Positions 31,164 through 43,439 of a stretch of 64,000 nucleotides of DNA are shown here, one piece after another. A program made the position numbers and the translations under genes. The stretch's first letter is position 1. Each line of letters starts with the position of its first letter. The DNA is from Conchocele bisecta (lineage: Eukaryota; Mollusca; Bivalvia; Lucinida; Thyasiridae), in contig CM055275.1 of assembly GCA_029237695.1 (NCBI GenBank), positions 88,090,433-88,154,432 of the forward strand. The letters are read 5' to 3'. The notes under the pieces are model-generated. The model saw only the letters and a program-made list of their open reading frames with translations. It was not told where the DNA came from and ran no database searches.

Positions 31164-31915
31164 CTAATAGGGTGTAAGTTGTTGATATTTATGACAGATT
31201 GTTGTATATACTGAGTATAACCAATGGATTTCTTATCTCTAATAGGGTGTAATTTGTTGATATGTGTGTGTAACACACCAGCGACGTATCGCTATTATAT
31301 ATATCCTGACTAGAAACTGTGTCGCGTATGGTTAAACCACCGTGGGTTAACGCATCGGCACGCTGTGCCTGTCCAACTACACCAGCGACGTATCGCTATT
31401 ATAAATACCCTGGTTAGATATTTTGTCGCGTATGGTTAAACCAATACACAAAACTAGTACATCACCGTGGGTTAACGTATCGGCACGCGGTGCCTGTCCA
31501 GCACTACACGACGTATCGCTATTATATATATCCTGGCTAGATGCTTTGTCGCGTATGGTTTAACCAATACACAAAACTAGTACACCATCGTGGGTTATCG
31601 GCACGCGGTGCCTGTCCAACACTACACCAGCGACGTATCGCTATTATATATATCATGGCTACATACTTTGTCGCGTATGGTTAAACCAATACACAAAACT
31701 AGTACACCACCGTGAGTTAACGTATCGGCACGCGGTGCCTGTTGCTATGTATGGCAGATTGCTGTATATATACTGAGTATAACATAGGGATAGGGATTCT
31801 TATCTCTAATATAGTGTAACACACCAGCGAGTCATCGTTATTATATATAGCCTGTCAAGATACTTTGTCGCATGTGGTTTAACGCTAATCGATATTGCAC
31901 AACACTGGTTAGTGT
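31164..31915. repeat. Element 1 terminal region: ~120 bp tandem units with TATATATA
   Basis: About 4.5 units of 'CAGCGACGTATCGCTATTAT', 'ATATATCCTG', 'TTTGTCGCGTATGGTT', 'AACGTATCGGCACGCGGTGC'. They are bounded by 'TTCTTATCTCTAATAGGGTG' repeats (31170, 31230, 31800). The block ends with 'GCTAATCGATATT..ACAACACT' also found at about 6152. Located upstream of the polymerase, it is likely a terminal or subterminal repeat and may hold promoters. Confidence 0.6.
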
Positions 31916-31983
31916 TTATCTTCATAACTACTTTTTTTTTTAACTCTTCTCATCCATACCCGGTGAACAGTGGGGAGAATCTA

Positions 31984-32090
31984 AGTAGTATAAGGGAGTC
32001 AACGATGATACCACCTCCTGGTGGGAACCACCGCGCGTAGCGGGTGGCTTCCAGAGGCAGGTGGTATCATTTCGACTCCCTGATACTACT
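31984..32090. repeat. Long imperfect hairpin, ~35 bp arms
   Basis: 'AGTAGTATAAGGGAGTCAAC' at 31984 pairs with the inverse ending 'GACTCCCTGATACTACT' at 32090. The inner part 'GATACCACCTCC' pairs with 'GGCAGGTGGTATC', with a smaller stem in the loop. Confidence 0.75.
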
Positions 32091-32225
32091 CCTCCGAAAC
32101 CGTTCAGTCGATCGATCTGAAACTATGCGCACGTCTTCTACACATATTGAAGATGTGCACCTTGATGTTTTTATGCCGAAAAATATTTTTTAACAAAAAT
32201 ATAACTTTTTAACTTAGCCATTTTT
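32082..32225. repeat. Copy of ~190 bp repeat (CCGAAACCGTTCAGTCGATC family), 5' part
   Basis: One unit with 'GAAGATGTGCACCTTG' and 'TATAACTTTTTAACTTAGCC', cut by the satellite-bearing element at 32226. Other copies lie at 36136-36765, 47590-48100 and 60430-60800. Confidence 0.75.
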
Positions 32226-35200
32226 AGCTCGCCTGCACGAAGTGCAGAAGAGCTTATGGCATACACCCGGCGTCGTCGGCGTCCACACACATAACGTTAG
32301 GTAAATGTAACTTCTGTTTCCTTTCATGGAACACATTGTTATTTCATACATGCATTCCTCAGATGACCCTCTATCATGCCGTAGCAAATCCATGACACAC
32401 CACCAGCCCTTACCCCAAGGTCAAGGTAACAAACTTGGCACATTCATAAACTTAACGTTCGGTAAATGTGTTATAACTTCTGTTTCCTTTCATAGAACAC
32501 CTTCTTATTTCATATATGCATTCCTCAGATAACCCTCTATCATGCTGTAGCAAATCCATGACCCACCACCAAGCCCTTACCCCAAGGTCAAGGTAACAAA
32601 CTTGGCGCATTCATAAACTTAACGTTGGGGTAAATGTCTTACATATGTTTCCTTTCATGGAATGCCTTGATATTTCCTACATGCATTCATCTGATGACAC
32701 TCTATCGTGCTATAGTAAATCGATGATCCACCGGCCATCCCTTACCCCAAGGTCAAGGTCACAAGTTTAGCACATTCATATACTTAACGTTGGATTAAAT
32801 GTCATAACTTCTGTTTCCTTCCATGGAACGCCTTGTTATTTCATACATGCATTCATCTGAGTATACTCTATCGTGCTATAGCCAATCCATGACCCACTGC
32901 CCATCCCTTACCCCAAGGTCAAGGTCACAAACTTAGCATGTTCATAAACTTATCGTTGGGGTAAATGTTGTGTAACTTATGTTTATTTACAGGGAACGCC
33001 TTGATATTTCATACATTTATACATCTGATGATACCCTATCGTACAATAGCAAATCCATGACCCACAACCCACCCCTTTATCCAAGGTCAAGGTCACAATC
33101 TTAGCACATTCATAAACTTAACGTTGGGGTAAATGTATTATATTAACATCTGTTTCCTTTCATGGAACACCTTGATATTTCAAATATGCATTCATCTGAT
33201 GATATTCTATCGTGCTATAGCAAATCCATGACCCACCGCCCATCCCTTACCCCAAGGTCAAGGTCACAAACTTAGTACATTCATAAACTTAAGTTTGGGG
33301 GTAAATGTTTTATAACTTCTGTTTCCTTTAATGGAACGCCTTGATATATCATACATGCATTCCTCAGATGACCCTATATAATGCTGTAGCAAACGCACGA
33401 CCCACCACCCAACCTTTACGCCAAGGTCAAGGTCACAAACTTAGCATGTTTATAAACTTAACGTTGGGGTAAATGTTGTGTAACTTATCTTTCTTTACAA
33501 GGAACGCCTTGATATTTCATACATGCATTCATCTGATGATACTATATCGTACTATAGCAAATCCATGAACCACTGCCCACCCCCTTTTGTTTTCCCAAGG
33601 TCAAGGTCACAATCTTAGCACATTCATAAACTTAACGTTGGGGTAATGTCTTATAACATCTGTTTCCTTTCATGAAACACCTTGATATTTCATACACGTA
33701 TTCATCTGATGATACTCTATCGTGCTGTAGCAAATCCTTGACCCACCGCCCACCCCTTACCCCAAGGTCAAGGTCACAATCTTAGCACATTCATAAACTT
33801 AAGGTTGGGGTAAATGTCTTATAACTTATGTTTCCTTTCATGGAATGCCTTGTTATTTCATACATGCATTCCTCAGATGACCCTCTATCATGCTGTAGCA
33901 AATCCATGACCCACCACCTAGCCCTTACCCCGAGGTCAAAGTCACAATATTGGCACATGCATAAACTTAACATTGGGGTAAATTTCTTATAACATCTGTT
34001 TCCTTTCATGGAACGTCTTGTTATTTCATACATGCATTCCTCAGATGACCCTCTATCATGCTGTAGCAAATCCTTGACCCACAGCCCACCCCTTACCCCG
34101 AGTTCAAGGTCACAAACTTGGCACATTCATAAACTTAACATTGGGGTAAATGTCTGATAATGATCTGTTTCCTTTGATGGAACGTTTCTTTACAGGGAAC
34201 ACCTTTATATTTCATACATGCATTCATCTGATGATACTCTATTGTGCTACAGCAAATCCATGACCCCCTCCCTCCAACACCCCACCCCTTACCACAATGT
34301 CAAGGTCACAAACTTAGCTCATTTATACATGCATTCCTCATGTGAATAGTTATCATGCTGTAGAAAATCACCAACTTAGTGTGTTCATAAACATAAACTT
34401 AACGCTGGGTTAAATTTTGTTTTCCTTCTCTTTTCAGGGAGCGTATTGATATTTCATACATGCATTCATCTTAATATGCTATATCATGCTATAGCAAATC
34501 CACGACCCATCTTCCACCACTGACCTCAATGTAAAGGTCCACCGCACACCCCTTATCCCAAGGTCAAGTTATATAGTATTCATTCTGTTTATAGAACTGT
34601 GCCAAGTTTGAATGAAGGCTGCCAACAGGCGAGCTTCGTTGTCTTCTGACAACTCTTGTTACTTCTGTTTGTTTACAGGGACCGCCTTGATAAGGTCAAG
34701 GTCACAAATTTAGCACATTCATAAACTTAACGTTGGGGTAAATGTCTTATAACTTCTGTTTCCTTCCATGGAATGGCTTGTTATTTCATACATGCATTCC
34801 TCAGATGACCCTCAATCATGCTGTAGCAAATACATGACCCACCACCAAACCCTTACCCCAAGGTCAAGGTCACAATCTTAGCACATTCATAAACTTAACG
34901 TTCGGTAAATGTCTTATAACATCTGTTTTATTTCATGGAACGCCTTAATAGTTCATACATGCAATCATCTGATGATACTCTATCGTGCTATAGCACATCC
35001 ATGACCCACGGCCCATCCTTTACCCCAAGGTCAAGGTCACAGACTTAGTACATTCATAAACTTAACGTTGGGGGTCAATGTTTTATAACTTATGTTTCCT
35101 TTCATGGAACGCCTTGATATTTCATACAAACATTCCTCAGATGACCCTCTAGCATGCTGTAGCAAATCCTTGACCCATCGCCCACCCCTTACCCCGAGGT

Positions 35201-36135
35201 CAAGGTCACAAACTTGGCACATTCATAAACTTAATATTGGGGTAAATGTCTTATAACATCTGTTTCCTTCCATGGAACGTCTTGTTATTTCATACATGCA
35301 TTCCTCAGATGACCCTCTATCATGCTGTAGCAAATCCTTGACCCACCGTCCACCCCTTAACCCGAGTTGAAGGTCATAAACTTGGCACATTCATAAACTT
35401 AACATTGGGGTAAATGTCTGATAAATATCTGTTTCCTTTCATGGAACGTTTCTTTACAGGGAACACCTTCATATTTCATACATGCATTCATCTGATGATA
35501 CTCTATTGTGCTACAGCAAATCCATAACCCCCCCCCCCCCACCCCACCCCTTTCCCCAAGGTCAAGGTCACAAACTTAGCTCATTTATACATGCATTCCT
35601 CATGTGAATAGCTATCATGCTGTAGAAAATCACCAACTTAGTGTGTTCATAAACTTAACGCTGGGTTAAATTTTGTTTTCCTTCTCTTTTCAGGGTGCGT
35701 ATTGATATTTCATACATGCATTCATCTTAATATGCTATATCATGCTATAGAAAATCCACAACCCACCTTCCACCACTGACCTCAATGTCAAGGTCCACCG
35801 CACATCCCTTATCCCAAGGTCAAGTTATATAATAGTCATGTTTTTTATACAACTGTGCCAAGTTTGAAATGAAGGCGAGCTTCGTTGTCTTCTGACAATT
35901 CGTTGTCTTCTGACAACTCTTGTTATTTCTGTTTGTTTACAGGGACCGCCTTGATATTTCATACATGCATTCATCTGATGACACTCTATCGTGCTATAGC
36001 AAATCCATGACCGAACGGCCATCCCTTACCCCAAGGTCAAGGTCACAAATTTAGCACATTCATAAACTTAACGTTGGGGTAAATGTCTTATAACTTCTGT
36101 TTCCTTTCATGGAATGCCTTGTTATTTCATACATT
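32226..36135 (+). mobile_element. ~166 bp satellite array in a hairpin-ended element
   Basis: Starts with hairpin AGCTC..GAGCT (32226-32254) and a CGTCGTCGG tract (about 32270-32282). About 22 units of ~166 bp follow, marked by 'CATACATGCATTC', 'CCCAAGGTCAAGGTCACAA' and 'CATTCATAAACTTAACGTTG'. Internal end-like hairpins GTTGTC/GACAAC + TCTTGTT lie at about 34637-34660 and 35900-35924, so two or more elements appear joined. No coding. Confidence 0.8.
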
Positions 36136-36765
36136 TTAACAAAAATATCACCTTTTTAACTTAGCCATTTTGTATACATTTGTCTATACAATTCTATATA
36201 GGGTACTGAGTTTGTGTACACAACTCCTCCGAAACCGTTCAGTCGATCGATCTGAAACTATAAACATCTTCTAAACATATTGAAGATGTGCACCTTGGTG
36301 TTTTTATGGCGACAATTTTTAGCAAAAATATCACCTTTTAAACTTAGCCATTTGTTTCTACATTTTTCCATTTTTCTACACAATTATATTACACAATTAC
36401 GGTTACAAAGTTTGTCTACACAACTCCTCTGAAACCGTTCAGTCGATCGTTCTGAAACTATACACACGTCTTCTACACATATTGAAGATGTGCACCATCG
36501 TGATTTTATGCCGAAAACGTATTTTTCAACAAAAATATCACCTTTGTTTAACTTAGCCATTTTTTATACATGTTTCTGTACAATTCTATATAGGGTACAG
36601 AGTTTGTGTACACAACTCCTCCGAAACCGTTCAGTCGATCGGTTTGAAACTATATAAACATCTTCTACACATATTGAAGATGTGCACCTTGGTGTTTTTA
36701 TGTCGAAAACATATTTTGTAACAAAAATATCACCTTTTTAACTTAGCCATTTAAAACTGAATTTT
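36136..36765. repeat. ~190 bp repeat, about three units
   Basis: Units carry 'TCTATATAGGGTAC', 'CCGAAACCGTTCAGTCGATC' and 'ATTGAAGATGTGCACC'. They continue the repeat interrupted at 32226. Confidence 0.8.
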
Positions 36766-36767
36766 CA

Positions 36768-37697
36768 AACTACTGCATGTTCCACGTGTTGCTGCCGACG
36801 AATTATTTGTCATTAAATAAACAAAAATTGAAACTAAACACTTTTTCAAAAAAACAATGTCCACTCCCCATTTTTTTGGATTGACGAAATTTTTATCAAA
36901 TATTGATTTTATTGCGAAAAAAACAAAAAATTTAATGAATTTCTCTATGGGAATTTAACATAGTGGCTAAAAATACATTTTTTTTAAATTAATTTTGGAA
37001 TTTATGGACCGATTTTTGTTTGTTTGTTTGTTTATTGGTGTTTAACGGCCTATCAACAGCTAAGGTCATGTAAGGCCGGGCAAACAGGTTCGATCCCGTT
37101 TTAACCTGCTGCATTGGGGGGGAAATCCCAAAATCAGAACGGAATATTTACATCGAGATACAACATATTCAGCCCTGAAATTAGAATAACCTGACCTGGT
37201 GCCAGGTCCATACTACACCAAAGTCACTTGGCCCCTTCCCCTATTTAAAAGTAATACCGTAGGATTACTCTTATAAGGGGTATAACCGATTCAACTGTCA
37301 CATACACAATGCCAAAGACGTATGTAAGGGCCAAACCAGGTCTCCAGTCGGGATTCCGGTAAGGATGAACCCCGATCGTTAAATCACCCATCGCGTGCTC
37401 CCACCTGCCACCCACTGGACCGATTTTTAAAATACAACATTTGTTAGATCAATTCCAAGCTACCTAACCGGCTTCTGAGTCAATTATTTTCGTTTTTCGA
37501 TCCTTATTGTCCCATGTTGAATTCCCATAGAACATGTGTTGTTGTTGTTGTTGTTGTTTTTGTGCAATAAAAGCAATATTTGATCGAATTTAATGAAACA
37601 AAATAAAAAGGGAGAGTGAATTGTTTGTTGTTGATTAAAAAGTACTAACATTTAAATATTTTTTAGATTTAATTAATTTAATAGCCAAAACTTCGTC
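36768..37697. mobile_element. Fold-back element, second copy, split by a SINE
   Basis: Arms match those of 21041-21620 ('GTTCCACGTGTTGCTGCCGA', and 'AATATTTTTTAGATTTAATT' to 'AACTTCGTCG'). The centre is interrupted at 37018-37416 by a SINE. Confidence 0.7.
37018..37416 (-). mobile_element. SINE (mollusc type), complete, with 12 bp target duplication
   Basis: Flanked by GGACCGATTTTT at 37006-37017 and 37417-37428. Minus-strand 3' end: 'TAGGCCGTTAAACACCAATA' + AAACAAAC repeats. A shared internal block 'GGTATGGACCTGGCACCAGG' appears in the other copies. The head is not a clear tRNA. Confidence 0.8.
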
Positions 37698-37699
37698 GA

Positions 37700-39030
37700 C
37701 TCCCACATCCCAGATTGTATTGATTTATTACCCAAACGCAGTATACAGGATAACCACACAGAAGCCGATTTCAAATTCCCCCGACATTTCCCTGACATTT
37801 CCCTGACAAAATGCCATTTTTCCCTGACAAAAAAATGAGTTACATCATTATTAAGTTTGTGGTATTAATTGCTTCAAGATAAAAGCCTTAACATGTGAAC
37901 TCTGAATTAATGTTGGCCTCCATATCTTCTCCTTCAGCCAACCCTAACAACCTTTTTGGATGTATTTTGTTAATTTTGCAAAATGAAGTACACAATCGCT
38001 GGCTACATTTGAAGAAAAAAAACAGGAATTCCATATACTTAAATGTATGTCTAACCTTTCTTCAGAAAGAAGAACATGTGATTGTGTCTCATGTCTCATG
38101 TATCTAAGTTTGTTTCACACATGAAACACCATTATTGCAAACGTGACAGAGCCTCTCTAAACCGGACACACTGGTGACCTTCCAGGGTGTCCGGTTTAGA
38201 GGTGCCACTGTATCACATACAGTATATTACAAGTTGAGTAATACAACAGTTAGTTCATGGTCATTCGGGGAACAGTCAAAACAGTTTGCCCGTCGGTGCA
38301 TAAAATAGTAAACAAATTAAGACACACACACCGCCCTATTTTTGGATTCGGATCCAAAATTCGGATGATATTCAATACATTAACTGTATGTGGCCTCACA
38401 AGTCGCCATAATGGCTGCGATGTATCCTTCCACTAAACTGGTGCGATACCTCTGGTGACAGTTCAGTTAATTGTTATTGTTATTGTTTAATGGGACAGTA
38501 GGACAAAACATTGACTATAATGTAAATATATAATTAAATAATTCAGACTGTGTGCTTTATTGTTTAGTTTACATGTGTTAATATGAAACTACAAATTCGA
38601 CACTGATAATGGTAGTTTTAAATGTAAAAATAGTTGACATTGTGAGTATTCGACGTGTGACGCACTGGTAAATAAACCACTGCACTGGTCGCAAATCCCA
38701 TAAGCCCTATTCCTCCAGTCACAGCCACATATTAAATATTGTGAAATCGCAGCAATTTTGGCGACGTAATTCCCCACATTATTGACTTCATCACGAATCT
38801 TGTTCCATCCATCCACAGGCCTAGAATAAAGGTCTGTGATCCATCATGATGTTGATTATCATCATCACAAACATTAATAATAAAATGTCCATGTCTTATA
38901 GCTCGATATTTTATTCTTCTCCGGGCTTGAAGGATATGTGTCTCTTTATTACAACATACATAGTTTTCGCTTTCCGTCCATCCAAACTGCATCAATAAGG
39001 TGGTTGGTTTGAGCATGCAATAGGTAATTT
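37700..39030. other. No gene seen; repeats
   Basis: Contains a tandem 'TTTCCCTGACA' stretch (37785-37830), a short inverted repeat around 'GGTGTCCGGTTTAGAG' (38150-38210; related copies at 61870-61930 and 50385) and 'TGGTCGCAAATCCCATAAGC' (38687-38706). Confidence 0.5.
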
Positions 39031-39039
39031 AACGGTCGT

Positions 39040-39363
39040 GATTCGTCCTTACTAGGATCCCGACCAGAGTCCTGGTTTGGTCCTCAGGTGCGTCGTTAGC
39101 GTTGTGTGTGAGGGTTAAATGTGGTTATAGCCCTTGTTCTATTTTAGGGAAAGGGGCTAAGTGACTCTGGTGTGATGTGGCCCTGGCACCAGGGCAGGTT
39201 ATTCTAATTTCAGGGCTCAATATATTTTTTCTGGATGTAAATATTCCGTTCTGATTTTGGGACTTTCCCCCAAATGCAGCAGGTTAAAACGAGATCGAAC
39301 CCGTTTACCCTGTCTTACATGACCTTAGCTGTTGATAGGCCGTTAAACACCAATAAACAAACG
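39040..39363 (+). mobile_element. SINE copy
   Basis: 'GACCTTAGCTGTTGATAGGC' and 'AACACCAATAAACAAACGAAC' tail; full-length-like head 'GATCCCGACCAGAGTCCTGG'. Confidence 0.75.
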
Positions 39364-39365
39364 AA

Positions 39366-39620
39366 CAAATATACCCCTTGTATGAGCAATACGATTATTC
39401 ATAATCCTATTACTTTTATGTGAAGGGGCTAAGTGACTGGTGTGGTATGTAACTGGCACCAGGTCAGGCTATTCTATTTTTTTATTTCGATGTAAATATT
39501 CCGTTCTGATTTTGGTATTTTCTCCCCAATGTAGCAGGCTACATGCGGAATCGAACCCGTTGGCCCGGCTTTAAATGACCTTAGCTGTTGACAGGCCAGA
39601 AAACACCAATAAATCAGATC
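39366..39620 (+). mobile_element. SINE copy, 5'-truncated
   Basis: Starts inside the body ('GAAGGGGCTAAGTGACTGG') and ends 'CACCAATAAATCAG'. Directly follows the previous copy. Confidence 0.65.
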
Positions 39621-39654
39621 AAAACCTTCCGTACTAATTCCATCCCACTGGTCT

Positions 39655-39905
39655 TTCGGATGAGTTTGTTTGTTTAGTATTGGTGTTTAACAGCCTATCA
39701 ACAGCTGATGGCATGTATGGCTGGGCAAACGGATTCGATCCCGTTTTAACCTGCTGCATTGGGGGAGGGGGGTGGGGGGATTCCAAAATCAGAACGGAAT
39801 ATTTACATCGCGAAAAAATATATTCAGCCCTGAAATTAGAATAACCTGACCTGGTGTCAGGTCCATACCACACCAAAGCCACTTGGCCCCTTCCCCTAAA
39901 TGTAA
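39655..39905 (-). mobile_element. SINE copy, inverted, truncated
   Basis: Complement of the same 3' half; G-rich expansion at about 39762-39780. Confidence 0.65.
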
Positions 39906-39909
39906 TAGG

Positions 39910-40643
39910 TTTCAATCCTCACCATAGGCATGAAGAATACTAACATAGTATTTCCATCCCGCTGGTCTGTCGGATGAGACTTCAATACTTAAGGTTGCGA
40001 GTTTAAAACCTACCCGAGGGCATGAAAAATACATAATATAATACTAACACTTGTAGATACATTTAGTGTACCTTATCAGCAAACACAGTGTACATCAAGC
40101 ACAGTCAATGAGTCTATGAACACTCATTTCTACTGTAGGCTGTTGCGTTGCATTGTACAAACGTCAGCGTTTCAATAACGTCATTTTCTCGATGATGTTA
40201 CTTTTCTTTTTCATGCGTGATTCACATGGTGCTACAAAACGTGAGATAAAACAAAAACTACTAAACATAGTTGCATTTTCTTTTCAGAATATTGTTTTTG
40301 AAAGGTGTCCGCATCAGAAAATGTAAACAAAATGCAAATCAATTTTTTTGTCATTAAGGCCGGTTTTCACAGAGCGCGGCCCATATATATGTGAAATGGG
40401 CGTTCTGAACCACCTCACTTCATGTTTAAAATAGGGTTGACTGTACATGCACTACATACAGTTAGATCGTGTAATTGTCGTACGACTTGGTACAGGGTGT
40501 TTTCATAATATATAATACCATTTGAGATTGTTATAACACTGGTTTTAAGTTATTGTACATATCTGATGTATGCTTTGTTAGAATGGGCATGCATATGTCA
40601 AACAAACTGTCTAGATTATTACGATATACGTTCATTTTAGGTA
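39910..40643. other. No gene seen
   Basis: AT-rich, no coding signs or clear repeat. Confidence 0.5.
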
Positions 40644-41143
40644 NNNNNNNNNNNNNNNNNNNNNNNNNNNNNNNNNNNNNNNNNNNNNNNNNNNNNNNNN
40701 NNNNNNNNNNNNNNNNNNNNNNNNNNNNNNNNNNNNNNNNNNNNNNNNNNNNNNNNNNNNNNNNNNNNNNNNNNNNNNNNNNNNNNNNNNNNNNNNNNNN
40801 NNNNNNNNNNNNNNNNNNNNNNNNNNNNNNNNNNNNNNNNNNNNNNNNNNNNNNNNNNNNNNNNNNNNNNNNNNNNNNNNNNNNNNNNNNNNNNNNNNNN
40901 NNNNNNNNNNNNNNNNNNNNNNNNNNNNNNNNNNNNNNNNNNNNNNNNNNNNNNNNNNNNNNNNNNNNNNNNNNNNNNNNNNNNNNNNNNNNNNNNNNNN
41001 NNNNNNNNNNNNNNNNNNNNNNNNNNNNNNNNNNNNNNNNNNNNNNNNNNNNNNNNNNNNNNNNNNNNNNNNNNNNNNNNNNNNNNNNNNNNNNNNNNNN
41101 NNNNNNNNNNNNNNNNNNNNNNNNNNNNNNNNNNNNNNNNNNN
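40644..41143. other. Scaffold gap, 500 N
   Basis: Placeholder. Its right flank ('CATTATTTTTTTGTTAATTT') is identical to the left flank of the first gap, so the same repeat stopped assembly twice. Confidence 1.
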
Positions 41144-41848
41144 CATTATTTTTTTGTTAATTTTTAAACTTTTTTTTTTTTTACTTTTTTTCCATTTTTA
41201 GCCAGGTTTCTTTTGGGAAAAAAAATCATTTTAAAATTTTTTTTTAAAACTTTTTTCCATTTTTAGCCAGGTTTTTTTGGAAAAAAATTCCACGCTATTG
41301 GATTGGCGAAAACCAGGCGGGCAGGCGGCGTACACGATCAATGTTAAGTTTTCGTGTTTCAGTCCATTTCTTTGTTACTGTAACACATAGGACCAACAAA
41401 CTTTCACAGCTTCATAACCAAGGGGTGCCCACCACATATCCTTTTTGAACTTGACCCATTTTTTCCGCGCAGTCAATGTTAACTTTTCGCGTTTACAATG
41501 TTAAGTTTTCGTGTTAAGTCCATTTCTTTGGTACTGTACCACCTAGGACCACCAAACTTTTACAGCTTCATAACCAAGGGGTGCCCACCACATACAACTA
41601 TCCAACATGTGACCATTTATTTTACCTTCACCTATTATTTCTACGTAACTGTATCTCTGCAACTGCTTCGCCCATTACCTTGAAACTTTACATGGGTGTT
41701 TATCATCATCCATATTTTCATTCTACCCCCAACCGTGCAGCCCCTGTGCCCAATGTCAAGGTCAAATTACTTTGATTTGTTTGTGTACTATATCTCTGCA
41801 ACTGCTTCACCCATTACCTTGATACTTCACATGGGTGTTTATCATCAT
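41144..41848. repeat. Interspersed repeats
   Basis: Duplicated 'CCATTTTTAGCCAGGTTT' and 'CAATGTTAAGTTTTCGTGTT' units and two ~135 bp units ('CTCTGCAACTGCTTC.CCCAT', at 41653 and 41789). No coding. Confidence 0.55.
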
Positions 41849-41849
41849 T

Positions 41850-42030
41850 GTCGCGCCGTTTGCGGAAAGCGCGATATAGTCGGCATTTTGGCATACGTCC
41901 GTCCGTCCGTATGTCCGGTTAAAGTTTTTCCATCTACTATATCTCTTTTTTTAGTGTCCATGCCTCGCCCCAAGGCGCGACATGCAGGCCACGGCCATCT
42001 AGTCTACAAAAAGTGGCCTCGTTTCTTGTT
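41850..42030 (+). mobile_element. Compact hairpin-ended element (181 bp)
   Basis: Hairpin TCGCGC..GCGCGA (41851-41874), (GTCC)n (41897-41910), closing hairpin AGGCCAC..GTGGCCT (41986-42019), then CGTTTCTTGTT. It shows the shared end architecture in its smallest form. Confidence 0.6.
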
Positions 42031-42114
42031 GTTTTGTTTTCAAATTCTTTTTCCATTTTTGTCTAGTAGCATAAGGTCATAAGTGCTATATACCGACTAT
42101 TATCATATACTAAA

Positions 42115-42180
42115 ACAATTATTGACTAGTGAGCCATAGAATATAATCTGATATTCTATGGCTCACTAGTCAATAATTGT
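42115..42180. repeat. Perfect 30 bp inverted repeat with 6-base loop
   Basis: Arms 42115-42144 and 42151-42180 are exact complements ('GTGAGCCATAGAATAT' in the left arm). Intergenic. Confidence 0.95.
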
Positions 42181-43410
42181 ATAATATGTTCGGGCCAGTG
42201 AAAATTGCTTTCTGGCCCAGGCTCGAGGTCAAGGCGGCGGGACAAGGCGAGACATTTGATTCCGCGGAATTCTTGTTGATACTCGCTACTTCTGATTTCA
42301 AGTGGGTTTTTGACAATTTTAATTGGGTATTTATGCAAATACGCAGCTTATCTGGAGCTGGGAGTGACTAATTTCCCCTCATAATGACCTACAAGAATTA
42401 CCTTATGGCATTTTGACCAGCATAGCACCAGGTCCATCTACGCATCTGACAGCTATGATAAGTGTCTACTCTGTTACCCGCTTGGTCACTTGGACCATAC
42501 ATACAATCATTAAGCTCAGTTTAAAATGACATATAAGATTCATAGCCCATCAGAGTGCCTATACTCCTTTGAATTGACGAGCCTTTGTTGGGAACAATTT
42601 CGGTAATAATTCATTCATTATTATTAAAATAAAAAAATATATAATTCATCCACAAACATAGAATACTTTAATGTATGTTTCCGATTCATCCATACATGAT
42701 AAGTATATTGTTTTCGGTGATGTGGGGGGGGGGGGGTGGGGAGGGGGTCAATATTTAATTAATGTTGACCGTTGTACAACAATTATCATCATGCCACTAA
42801 ATTCACGTGCGTGGATACATGTAAATACATGTTCACACTTTTATTTATCTTAATAACTTAAAAAAATGTACGTTAATAATCAATGCATGCGTATTCAGCT
42901 AAAATAATTGCGTAACACAACTTATCTGGAGCTCTGAGAAACGTGAATAGGTTAACGTCCCAACAACAGCTAAGCTCATATAGAGACGGGACCACAGTTT
43001 AAAGTAATAATATAACAAATTTAAACATTCATTTGTTTGAGCTGCGAAAAGCAAACAAGCAGCTAAAATAAGTGAATTTTCAACTTTATGACAGTATTTT
43101 CACTACTTGATTTGAAAATCAATGCATATTTTCACATTGCTGTACATATTTTGTACTCCCACTTTCGATAATCAATGCATATTCCGCTAAAATAATTTCG
43201 TAAAATACGCCAATACGCACCTTATCTGGAGCTCTGTTCATATTCTGTTTATATAATTATCAGGACAAGACATTCGGTTTAAAAAACAAGAAAGGCACAA
43301 AGCAGCAGAAATTCATCAAGACCGTTACACACCAGGTCTAACATGGAGGACAAAAGGTCAAGGTACGTGCTGCTTGTAGGGAATGGCAGGGATTCTGCTG
43401 GCGATCGCCA
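42181..43410. other. No gene seen
   Basis: Contains the 3' end of the GTCTCGC-family repeat (about 42220-42276, 'CCGCGGAATTCTTGTT') and a G-rich run (42724-42748). Short frames only. Confidence 0.5.
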
Positions 43411-43439
43411 CTTTCACAATTGGCGATAAAAATAAACAA

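Noticed and set aside
32326..36022. Frames of 60-110 codons in the 166 bp array
   Set aside because: 166 is not a multiple of 3, the frames differ between units and have no motif.
32226..36135. CRISPR-like array
   Set aside because: Units are contiguous ~166 bp satellite repeats without spacers, in a eukaryotic context.
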